Assembly: GCA_009993495.1 (NCBI GenBank)
Contig: JAACTI010000233.1
Span: forward strand, 1 to 7,569
Direction of reading: 5' to 3'
Length of the DNA: 7,569 nt
Source: Deltaproteobacteria bacterium
Lineage (GTDB): Bacteria; Desulfobacterota; Desulfuromonadia; Desulfuromonadales; Geopsychrobacteraceae
The notes beneath the pieces were generated by a model, which was not told the DNA's origin, did no database searches, and worked only from the letters and a program-made list of their open reading frames with translations. Within the stretch, counting starts at the first letter, position 1. The number at the start of each line of letters is the position of its first letter. Below are positions 1 to 4,716 of this stretch, in pieces. The translations under genes and the position numbers were made by a program.

Positions 1-43
1 CAGGCACCTCGCCGTCGTTCAGCAGAATGGGTTCATTCATCAT
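1..43 (-). CDS. 5' end of an unidentified minus-strand gene (partial)
   Basis: Only the first 14 codons are inside the window; they read MMNEPILLNDGEVP and run off the left edge in frame. The start is well supported: an AGGAG ribosome-binding site (complement of 50-54) sits 6 bases before the first ATG (41-43). A second ATG follows immediately (38-40) and either could be used. The product cannot be named from so few residues. The gene points away from the rest of the window, so it is not co-transcribed with the plus-strand genes. No good promoter is visible: a TTGACA lies at 104-109 on this strand but without a convincing -10. Confidence 0.6.
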   Translation of the reverse strand, partial: MMNEPILLNDGEVP

Positions 44-98
44 AATCAACTCCTGGAAAATAATTCGTCATTTCCTGCCAGCTTTCATCAGCCTGCAT
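33..98 (-). CDS. possible small ORF overlapping the next start
   Basis: An ATG at 96-98 opens 21 codons (MQADESWQEMTNYFPGVDYDE) ending with TGA at 33-35, 11 bases inside the gene that starts at 43. The frame is open further back to a TGA at 129-131, so this could instead be the C-terminal end of a lost gene. The composition (acidic, aromatic, no odd runs) looks protein-like, and the stop/start overlap resembles translational coupling in an operon. Against it: no clear ribosome site before the ATG and very short length. I do not recognise the peptide. Confidence 0.2.
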   Translation of the reverse strand: MQADESWQEMTNYFPGVDYDE

Positions 99-155
99 CA
101 GCTTGTCAAGTTTGCCGAATGGATAAAATCATTATGTCTAAAACGGCTTTTGGAA

Positions 156-272
156 CCACGGAAAACACGAAAAGACACGGAAAATTAAAACATTACAGCA
201 AAACAGTTATTCTCCAAACAGGTCATACAATGAAGTGGTATATTTTCCTGATTTAGTTCGTGTATTTCGTGG
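156..272. repeat. imperfect inverted repeat, MITE-like or dispersed intergenic repeat
   Basis: The left arm 156-171 reads CCACGGAAAACACGAA. The right arm 257-272, reverse-complemented, reads CCACGAAATACACGAA, matching at 14 of 16 positions. The arms enclose 85 bases of A/T-rich DNA with no gene. CCACGAAA/CACGAA words are familiar as dispersed intergenic repeats in some bacterial genomes (general impression, not a database result). It could be a small non-autonomous mobile element or a degenerate repeat pair. No target-site duplication is evident. Confidence 0.45.
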
Positions 273-354
273 ACAACTGCTTTTTCGAGGTTAATCGTAC
301 CGCCCCTGATTTCGGTGTCGGCACATGATTCCCCTCTTTGGAAAAGGGCGACCA

Positions 355-363
355 GGGGGGGGG
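355..363. repeat. G9 homopolymer run
   Basis: Nine consecutive G on the plus strand, in the stretch CCA-G9-CTGACAG just before the palindrome at 374-418. Together with the C9 run at 896-904 it is one of two 9-base G/C homopolymers within 550 bases. Such runs are prone to slippage in replication and in sequencing. It lies outside any supported gene. Confidence 0.9.
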
Positions 364-373
364 CTGACAGCTG

Positions 374-418
374 GCGCCAAGCAGATCCCCCATTTTCAAA
401 GGGGGACCTGCTTGGCGC
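374..418. repeat. nested palindrome with C5/G5 core
   Basis: The outer arms are perfect: GCGCCAAGCAG (374-384) and its reverse complement CTGCTTGGCGC (408-418). Inside, TCCCCC (386-391) pairs with GGGGGA (401-406), separated from the outer arms by one A/C mismatch and enclosing the 9-base loop ATTTTCAAA. A single transcript could form a 17-bp hairpin with one mismatch. No T run follows on either strand, so a Rho-independent terminator is unlikely, although it lies 36 bases past the stop of the CARDB remnant. The C5-N-G5 core suggests a dispersed intergenic repeat (REP-like). A related weaker motif, CCCCTCTTTGGAAAAGGG, sits just upstream at 331-347. Confidence 0.75.
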
Positions 419-453
419 GAAAGACTGATGCTAATCAAGACAGATTCTGTGGT

Positions 454-828
454 TTATGGATTCACCGTAAACGCGGTACTGGCCAAGGTGTTGTTCGTCA
501 GGTCCGATTCGTCCGGGACATTGCCATTATAATTCGCCTTGCCGACGATATAGTAGGTGCCCGATATCCCCAGGGGAAGACTGAGGTTCCGGTTGAAGGT
601 CACACTCTCTCCGGCCGTCAGGCCGTAGTACTTGTAGTCGTAGCCCAGAAGGCTATCGCCGCTATCCCAGGTTACATCCGTCGACAGGTAATAGCCCACA
701 TGGGCGTGTTCGGTCGCTCGCTCTCCGCCGATATTTGTCATTGTCGTTGATACGGCAATACTCGAACCGCTGTTCACGGGGGCGGCTGGTCCGGTCATTG
801 CCGCCAGGATCAGATCCGGCGCACAGGG
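454..828 (-). pseudogene. orphan CARDB-domain fragment
   Basis: The frame is open from just after a TGA at 829-831 to a TAA at 454-456. It reads as one CARDB-type adhesion module (a cell-surface Ig-like fold found in large secreted proteins). The start APDLILAAM fits the usual PDL opening; the body has VGYYLSTD, a D-rich loop, LGYDYKYYGLTAGES, SGTYYIVGKANYNG and the closing PDESDLTNNTLASTAF pattern. The first ATG (796-798) lies inside the domain, after the PDL motif, and has no good ribosome site. There is no signal peptide. I therefore read it as the C-terminal end of a larger protein whose 5' part is lost or out of frame. The truncated Rhs tail lies directly upstream in another frame, so the two may once have been one protein. 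A short 114-residue cytoplasmic protein from the ATG is the alternative. Confidence 0.7.
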
Positions 829-896
829 TCAATCTTTCCTGATGGATCAATTCGATTTACAGAATTATTTTGCACATACCCATACAAATTCACATC
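810..896 (-). pseudogene. out-of-frame end of the Rhs core
   Basis: Read from position 896 in the frame shifted relative to the Rhs ORF, the strand encodes DVNLYGYVQNNSVNRIDPSG and then KIDPVRRI before TGA (810-812). This is the standard ending of the Rhs repeat-associated core, where DPIGFAGG is followed by D-x-N-L-Y-x-Y-V-x-N-N-x-x-x-x-x-D-P-x-G. It begins inside the G9 run (complement of 896-904), where the main ORF instead reads GGGM and stops. Seven or ten G in the run would restore a continuous protein, adding 28 residues. Confidence 0.8.
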
Positions 897-2452
897 CCCC
901 CCCCAGCAAACCCAATCGGATCCTTCGAAATAAACCTCCCCTCCATCGGGTCATAATACCGCGCCCGGTAATAATAGAGCCCCATCTCCCGGTCCCATTC
1001 GCGACCGGTATAGGTATATGCGTTGCCAAACTCGGTATCCTGGATTGCCGTCAGGGCGCCGAAACTATCGTACTTGTAGCGCTGAATAATGCTATTGCTG
1101 CTGTCACTCAATGCCAGAACGCTCCCCTGTCCGTCGGCGTGGTAATAGTAGCTTTGCCCGTTTTTCACCAGCGCCAGCGGCTCGTCGGTGCCGGGGCCGT
1201 GGACGTACCGAGACATAACGGACGTGGTGCCATCATCGACCAGCTGCAGCACAATATCCTCGCGGTCGTGGATATAACGGGTTGTTGTGGTCGACAGCGT
1301 ATCGACCACCTGCTTTTCGATTCGGCGCCCGAAGGGGTCATATTTAAAATTCAGCGTCCTCAGCGTGACGCCATCCGTTACCAGCTGCGCCTGGGTCAGT
1401 TGATTTTCGGCATCCCAGGTGTACTGCCAGTAGTCGGTATGGGTCGCATTAAGATATCGGTGCGTCTGATTGCCGCGGGCATCGTAGGCGTAATCGAACT
1501 TGCGCCCCTGGGTCATTCGGTTTGCAGCATCGTGCGCGTAGGCAGCAGCCGGAGTATCTTTCACTGTGGGCCCCGACTCACGATTGCCGACGGCGTCGTA
1601 GGTAAAGTTTTCTTCCAGGGCTCCGGTCTTGGCCTGGGTGAGCTGATAGGTGGCATCATACCCATAGGAGGTCGTGGTGCCGTCCTCACTGCGAGCCAGG
1701 CGGTTGCCGACGGCATCGAACTGCGGATAAGCGACTCCAACCCCGAGGTTCTGGTAATCGATCCCGTTCAGCCAGCCGCTGTTGGGGTCGTAACTGTAGC
1801 CGGCGCTGACGCCGTTGGGATAGCCGAGGCTAGTGCGACGGTTGAGCAGATCATAGCCGAGACTGAAAGCTCCGGCGGGACTGGTCATGCCGCTCAAGCG
1901 ATTGACGTTATCGTAGGTGTAGCCAATCACCTGCTCATCCGGCGTGCCGGGTTGCAGCGTCATGCTCGTACGGTTGCCGGCGGCATCGTACTGATAGTCA
2001 ATGGTGAATCCGCGGCTGTCGGTGGCCGAGGTGAGGCGATTGGCGGCATCGTAAACATAGATGTAAGAGACCGACGCATTGGCCGCGCTGGTCAGATTTC
2101 CCCGGTTGTCGTAACCGTAGGTGGCGGTCGTCGCATCGGGATAAGTCTTTTGGGTCAGCCGCTGCAAAGCATCATAGGTGTAGCTGATACTTGTGGTATC
2201 CGGCGCGGTTTTGGTTGTCGGATTTTTTGTCGCTCCGTAGCTGTAGGTGGTTGCCAGCCCCAATGGATCGGTTGCCGTCACAAGTCGGCCGAGCTGGTCG
2301 TAGCTGAAGCTGGTCTGCTGACTTTTGGCGTCGGTGACGGAGTTGAGCTGATCTACGCCGCTGCACGAAGGGCAACCGGCCTCGCCATAGGACAGTGCGG
2401 TGATCTGGTTCAGGGCATCCTGCAACCCCCCAGATCCCGATTGCACAAGCAC
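890..2452 (-). CDS. Rhs/YD-repeat protein, N-terminally truncated and frameshifted
   Basis: This 520-codon frame encodes the C-terminal half of an Rhs protein, a family of large secreted or surface proteins whose YD repeats form a shell around a C-terminal toxin or adhesive tail. Visible features are a GCPSCSG motif (residues 26-32), many YD repeats between about 50 and 380 (for example FSYDQLGRLV, YGYDNRGNL, YQYDAAGNR, FTYDAVGNR), and the Rhs repeat-associated core at about 436-515 with YHADGQGSV, YTGREWDREMGLYYYRARYYDP and GRFISKDPIGFAGG. Family members commonly exceed 1,000 residues and carry N-terminal delivery domains; none is present. The only start is a GTG (2450-2452) without a ribosome site, 9 bases after an in-frame TAG. 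The reading frame ends early in a G9 run, cutting off the core's DVNLYGYV ending. No variable toxin tail or immunity gene follows. I see it as a decaying remnant. The family call is firm; that it is expressed is doubtful. Confidence 0.9.
   Translation of the reverse strand: MLVQSGSGGLQDALNQITALSYGEAGCPSCSGVDQLNSVTDAKSQQTSFSYDQLGRLVTATDPLGLATTYSYGATKNPTTKTAPDTTSISYTYDALQRLTQKTYPDATTATYGYDNRGNLTSAANASVSYIYVYDAANRLTSATDSRGFTIDYQYDAAGNRTSMTLQPGTPDEQVIGYTYDNVNRLSGMTSPAGAFSLGYDLLNRRTSLGYPNGVSAGYSYDPNSGWLNGIDYQNLGVGVAYPQFDAVGNRLARSEDGTTTSYGYDATYQLTQAKTGALEENFTYDAVGNRESGPTVKDTPAAAYAHDAANRMTQGRKFDYAYDARGNQTHRYLNATHTDYWQYTWDAENQLTQAQLVTDGVTLRTLNFKYDPFGRRIEKQVVDTLSTTTTRYIHDREDIVLQLVDDGTTSVMSRYVHGPGTDEPLALVKNGQSYYYHADGQGSVLALSDSSNSIIQRYKYDSFGALTAIQDTEFGNAYTYTGREWDREMGLYYYRARYYDPMEGRFISKDPIGFAGGGM
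896..904 (-). repeat. G9 run (C9 on plus) at the Rhs frameshift
   Basis: Nine C on the plus strand are nine G in the coding strand of the Rhs gene, at codons for the glycines of FAGG. Seven G would give FAGGDVNLYGYV and ten FAGGGDVNLYGYV; the nine present give FAGGGM and a stop. It is either a true slippage mutation, a phase-variable tract, or a homopolymer sequencing error. Confidence 0.85.
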
Positions 2453-2468
2453 ACAAGGCTGCTATACT
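2441..2468 (+). promoter_or_regulatory. putative sigma70 promoter of the kinase-like gene
   Basis: TTGCAC (2441-2446) and TATACT (2463-2468) are 16 bases apart, and the -10 is preceded by TG-C, making an extended -10 element. The predicted transcript would start near 2475 and have a leader of about 38 bases carrying the AAGGAG ribosome site at 2501-2506. The -35 matches the consensus only at TTG. The promoter overlaps the 5' edge of the Rhs remnant on the other strand, suggesting that the Rhs fragment was cut off right up to a functional promoter. Confidence 0.5.
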
Positions 2469-2512
2469 TTCCATCGACAAAATAATTCATCCCTTTATCA
2501 AAGGAGCCTTCC

Positions 2513-3205
2513 ATGACCCGGGATTATGTACTTTCACTTAATGATGAAGCGCGCTTGGCCGCATGGCACCGTCAAGCCCAGGCCCATCTCAGCAAGGGGC
2601 TGGCCGATGGCCCTTGCATCACTATTTCGCGTGAATTTGGTTGCCAGGCCTACCCTCTGGCCAAAGAGTTGGCCACACGGTTGGGGGAACCCTGGGCAGT
2701 TGTTGACCGTGAAGTCCTTCAGGAAGTGGCCAAAAAGTCGGGATTCAGCCTTGAACAGATTGAAAAATCTCGCGACACCCCTGCGGTTCTCAAAGCAATT
2801 TTTGCCATGTTTCTTGACCAGAGCCACGCCGAAGAAACCAAAATATTTGAGCACCTGCGTCAGACTGTGTGCAAATTCGCTTCTGCGGGCAACTGCATTA
2901 TCGTCGGCAGTGGTGGCGTGTATGCAACCCGCGAAATACAGAATATTTTTCATGTCAGGCTGGTTGCACCACTGGAATTCCGCGTCGGCACTATCGCCGA
3001 AAAACTTCAGCTGACCAACGCCCAGGCCACCGAGCACGTTCAGTTGCATCAGAAGCAGCGTGATGACTTCATTCACCGGCTGGCCGGTAAAAGCCTGGAA
3101 AGCCCGCTAAATTTTCATTTGGTGCTCAACAACGGTCTGCTTTCGCCGCAACAAATGGCCAAAATTATTGAGGCCGGCATCCGCCAGAAAGGGATGATTG
3201 AGTGA
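2513..3205 (+). CDS. cytidylate kinase-like family protein
   Basis: A 230-residue protein of the Cytidylate_kin2 type (P-loop kinases related to CMP kinase, cytoplasmic). AAGGAG lies 6 bases before the ATG, fixing the start. After an N-terminal extension of about 33 residues the fold begins with ITISREFGCQAYPLAKELATRL (36-57), where family members have an ISREFG phosphate-binding loop. VVDREVLQEVAKKSG (63-77) matches the substrate-side DRE motif, IIVGSGGVYATR (129-140) the second conserved strand and loop, HVRLVAPLEFRV (147-158) the R-containing segment, and HLVLNNGLLSPQQMAKII (202-219) the conserved C-terminal element. The loop lacks the usual GxxGxGK; it reads GCQAYPL, so nucleotide binding may be altered. 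True CMP phosphorylation is not assured; many genomes carry such paralogues beside a standard cmk, and their role is not settled. The gene ends 93 bases before the bacteriohemerythrin gene on the same strand. Confidence 0.85.
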   Translation: MTRDYVLSLNDEARLAAWHRQAQAHLSKGLADGPCITISREFGCQAYPLAKELATRLGEPWAVVDREVLQEVAKKSGFSLEQIEKSRDTPAVLKAIFAMFLDQSHAEETKIFEHLRQTVCKFASAGNCIIVGSGGVYATREIQNIFHVRLVAPLEFRVGTIAEKLQLTNAQATEHVQLHQKQRDDFIHRLAGKSLESPLNFHLVLNNGLLSPQQMAKIIEAGIRQKGMIE

Positions 3206-3298
3206 CTGATAATCCACAAAAAAGTTGACAAAAAAACCTGAAAAGTGTTTTTTTCGAAAAATTTTTTGGTTTCATTCTACGAGAAAGGCCAAACCACA

Positions 3299-3706
3299 AT
3301 GGCAATTATGCTCTGGAACTCAACCTACAGTGTCGGGGTGCGCGAACTGGACGATCAGCATAAGGGGCTGATCCACATGATCAATGAAATGCACTATGCG
3401 ATGAACCAGGACAAGGGACAGGAGGCAATTTCTTCCATTGTCGAACAGATGTTCGACTACATGGAAACGCACTTCAGCACCGAAGAAGCCTATCTGCAAA
3501 AGTTTGGCGACCCCACCCTGCCCGCCCATCAGCGCCAACACGAAGAATTCCGTGGCAAAGCCCGCGATCTGCGCCAACGGGTCAGGCAGCAGGAGTTCAT
3601 TCTCTCGTTTGAAATTGTCCAGTTTCTCTCTGATTGGCTGCAAAACCACATCATGGTCACCGACATGAAATACGCCAGCCTGCTGGCCCAAAAGGGCGTG
3701 CACTGA
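3299..3706 (+). CDS. bacteriohemerythrin
   Basis: A 135-residue single-domain hemerythrin, a soluble four-helix-bundle protein that binds O2 reversibly at a non-heme di-iron site. The whole ligand set is visible: H21 (in DDQH), H58 and E62 (THFSTEE), H77 and H81 (HQRQH), H117 and D122 (NHIMVTD). The N-terminal W-N-x-x-Y-S-V-G-V and C-terminal WLQNHI blocks are typical. I chose ATG 3299 because the family starts at about this point and GAGAAAGG (3281-3288) precedes it; the longer frame from a GTG at 3245 adds 18 residues encoded by A/T-rich leader with no ribosome site. There is no extra sensor or signalling domain. In anaerobes and microaerophiles such proteins are linked to O2 storage, delivery or detoxification. 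It could be co-transcribed with the kinase-like gene, but the 93-base A/T-rich gap leaves room for its own promoter (TTGACA at 3225-3230 without a clear -10). Confidence 0.95.
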   Translation: MAIMLWNSTYSVGVRELDDQHKGLIHMINEMHYAMNQDKGQEAISSIVEQMFDYMETHFSTEEAYLQKFGDPTLPAHQRQHEEFRGKARDLRQRVRQQEFILSFEIVQFLSDWLQNHIMVTDMKYASLLAQKGVH

Positions 3707-3785
3707 CCCTTCCAAGCCAACAGGCCGAAGATGTCTATCCGGCGCCAAGGGCAGGAAACAGCGGATCAATCTTTACCCGCCCGCC

Positions 3786-4286
3786 CTAATAAGACTTGCG
3801 GAAGATGGTTTTGTGACACCCCGGACAGGGCGGAATACGCACGGTTGCGCGCAAGTGCATTTCTTTGCCGCAGCCCTTGCAGGTCAGGGTGCCGGGGCTG
3901 GTCACCTCGCCGGTGTGAAATTCCAGCACTTTTTCCGAGCGCTGGGCAAAATCGGTCAACACATCCGCCGCCGCATTCAACAGTCGCGCCAGGCCACTCT
4001 GCACCCCCGCCGCCAGACGATGAGGCTCAGCCGCGTTGATTACCGTTTCGCGAGCCTGCTTGATTTTTACTCCAACCTCCGTCAGGTCACGCCGCACATA
4101 ATTACCAATTTTCTCAGCCTGTTCCCGCGTAAAATCACCCCCGGCAGCAATTTCTTCACTGGCTTTTTTTAACGCATCATCAATTGATTTGCGCCCTTCT
4201 TGTAAAATTTCGGCGGTACGATCAGCAATTTTCTGGTACAGGCGGACATCATCGTTCTCTTCAGGGTTGTGCTTCTCATCGTTCAT
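3786..4286 (-). CDS. YbeL-like (DUF1451) zinc-ribbon protein
   Basis: A 166-residue cytoplasmic protein with a helical N-terminal part and a C-terminal zinc ribbon. Residues 28-70 (EILQEGRKSIDDALKKASEE, then FTREQ and YVRRDLTE) follow the pattern of E. coli YbeL, with its R-x-x-D-x-L and T-R-x-E...VRRDL elements. After HTGEV (124-128) comes C136-x2-C139 and C154-x2-C157 in LTCKGCG and IPPCPGCHKTIF, which should bind one zinc. The function of this family is not known to me; the ribbon suggests nucleic-acid or protein contacts. GGAGG (complement of 4293-4297) sits 6 bases before the ATG. The gene is transcribed towards the bacteriohemerythrin gene, stops 79 bases apart, and no clear shared terminator hairpin is visible between them. 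Confidence 0.85.
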   Translation of the reverse strand: MNDEKHNPEENDDVRLYQKIADRTAEILQEGRKSIDDALKKASEEIAAGGDFTREQAEKIGNYVRRDLTEVGVKIKQARETVINAAEPHRLAAGVQSGLARLLNAAADVLTDFAQRSEKVLEFHTGEVTSPGTLTCKGCGKEMHLRATVRIPPCPGCHKTIFRKSY

Positions 4287-4326
4287 GGTAAGCCTCCAGG
4301 GTAAAGAATAGACAGCGTTGTCAGTG

Positions 4327-4335
4327 AGTATACCA
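4327..4335 (-). promoter_or_regulatory. extended -10 promoter of the zinc-ribbon gene
   Basis: On the minus strand the sequence reads TGGTATACT, an extended -10 (TG-N-TATACT) with five of six consensus -10 bases. The best -35 at a 17-base spacing is TTATCC, matching the consensus at three positions. The predicted transcript starts about 35 bases before the ATG at 4286. Confidence 0.45.
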
Positions 4336-4362
4336 TCTTTTCATGCGGCGGATAATCAATGG

Positions 4363-4605
4363 TCAGGCCGCGGCCTTTCCGGCATAAAACTTGACCTGCC
4401 GCTGGTCCTTCCCGTATGATTGCCTGGTTAAGGCGGCATCCTGCCAGGGTGTTCCTGCCTTATCCCGCAGGGCAATCGTCAAGAACTCCACCCCGAGTGG
4501 CGCTTCGTAGATTGTTCTACCTTCCAGAGTAGCACCAAATTTCGGGAAACCCTCCGGGTTCGGTCGCGGGTCGCTCTGTCCGTTATAAAAACCAAATACT
4601 GTTGT
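4363..4605 (-). pseudogene. 80-codon gene remnant of unknown family
   Basis: The minus strand is open between TGA at 4606-4608 and TGA at 4363-4365 without any ATG or GTG start. The translation looks like real protein: TTVFGFYNGQSDPRPNPEGF at its start, then blocks such as FGATLEGRTIYEAPLGVEFL and TPWQDAALTRQSYG, ending VKFYAGKAAA. It has balanced composition, several aromatics and no low-complexity runs. Lacking a start and a ribosome site, it is probably the C-terminal remnant of a gene whose 5' part was lost. The break lies near the hairpin at 4607-4672. I do not recognise the family. Chance openness of an 80-codon frame is possible at this G+C but would not normally look so protein-like. 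Confidence 0.4.
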
Positions 4606-4606
4606 T

Positions 4607-4672
4607 CACATCATGTGCTGCCAACAGCACCCTCCTCCGTCATTCATCAAGTGCTGTGGCAGTTCTGATGTG
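4607..4672 (+). promoter_or_regulatory. interrupted hairpin upstream of proVWX
   Basis: CACATCA (4607-4613) pairs with TGATGTG (4666-4672), CTGCCA (4618-4623) with TGGCAG (4657-4662) and CAGCAC (4625-4630) with GTGCTG (4651-4656). That makes 19 base pairs, broken by one small internal loop and a bulged A, with a 20-base loop containing CCTCCTCCG. It is followed on the plus strand by a T-rich stretch (4671-4690), then 26 bases to the proV ATG. It could be a leader-RNA structure, an operator, a terminator of an upstream transcript, or an inverted repeat marking a past insertion. Nothing in the sequence settles which. Confidence 0.5.
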
Positions 4673-4716
4673 TTTTCTCTTTATTTTTAATCTTTGACCC
4701 GATAAAGGCATCCCCT

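Larger units (their letters stand above)
44..453. other. repeat-rich non-coding region
   Basis: About 410 bases between the left-edge gene and the CARDB remnant. It holds the ribosome site of the left gene, an A-rich stretch (156-190) whose CCACGG/CACGAA words recur inverted at 257-272, a G9 run at 355-363, and a nested palindrome at 374-418. Open frames crossing it in either direction have no ribosome site, and their composition follows the repeats. Apart from the small ORF near the left edge I see no gene here. Confidence 0.6.

Noticed and set aside
104..109. TTGACA on the minus strand upstream of the left-edge gene
   Set aside because: No acceptable -10 at the right spacing, and it lies within a possible small ORF.
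374..418. palindrome as a Rho-independent terminator for the CARDB/Rhs transcript
   Set aside because: The stem is strong but no T run follows it on the minus strand; the repeat interpretation fits better.
325..750. 141-codon plus-strand frame across the palindrome and CARDB region
   Set aside because: It runs through the G9 run and repeat, is antisense to the CARDB domain, and has no ribosome site or protein-like motif.
2172..2480. 102-codon minus-strand frame starting MSMESIAALCACAIGIW, resembling a signal peptide
   Set aside because: It overlaps the Rhs reading frame, becomes arginine-rich and unstructured after 30 residues, and has no ribosome site.
842..2485. 547-codon plus-strand open frame, longer than the Rhs frame it overlaps
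   Set aside because: It is antisense to the Rhs gene. The minus strand gives clear YD repeats and an Rhs core, while the plus translation is a V/I/G-rich shadow with no recognisable domain or ribosome site.
2534..3076. 180-codon minus-strand frame opposite the kinase-like gene
   Set aside because: It is a shadow of a well-supported plus-strand gene with its own ribosome site and promoter.
3225..3253. perfect TTGACA -35 upstream of bacteriohemerythrin
   Set aside because: At 16-18 bases spacing only a T run is present, with no convincing -10, so I did not list it as a promoter.
3245..3298. longer GTG start for the bacteriohemerythrin
   Set aside because: The added 18 residues come from A/T-rich leader, lack a ribosome site and are not part of the hemerythrin fold.
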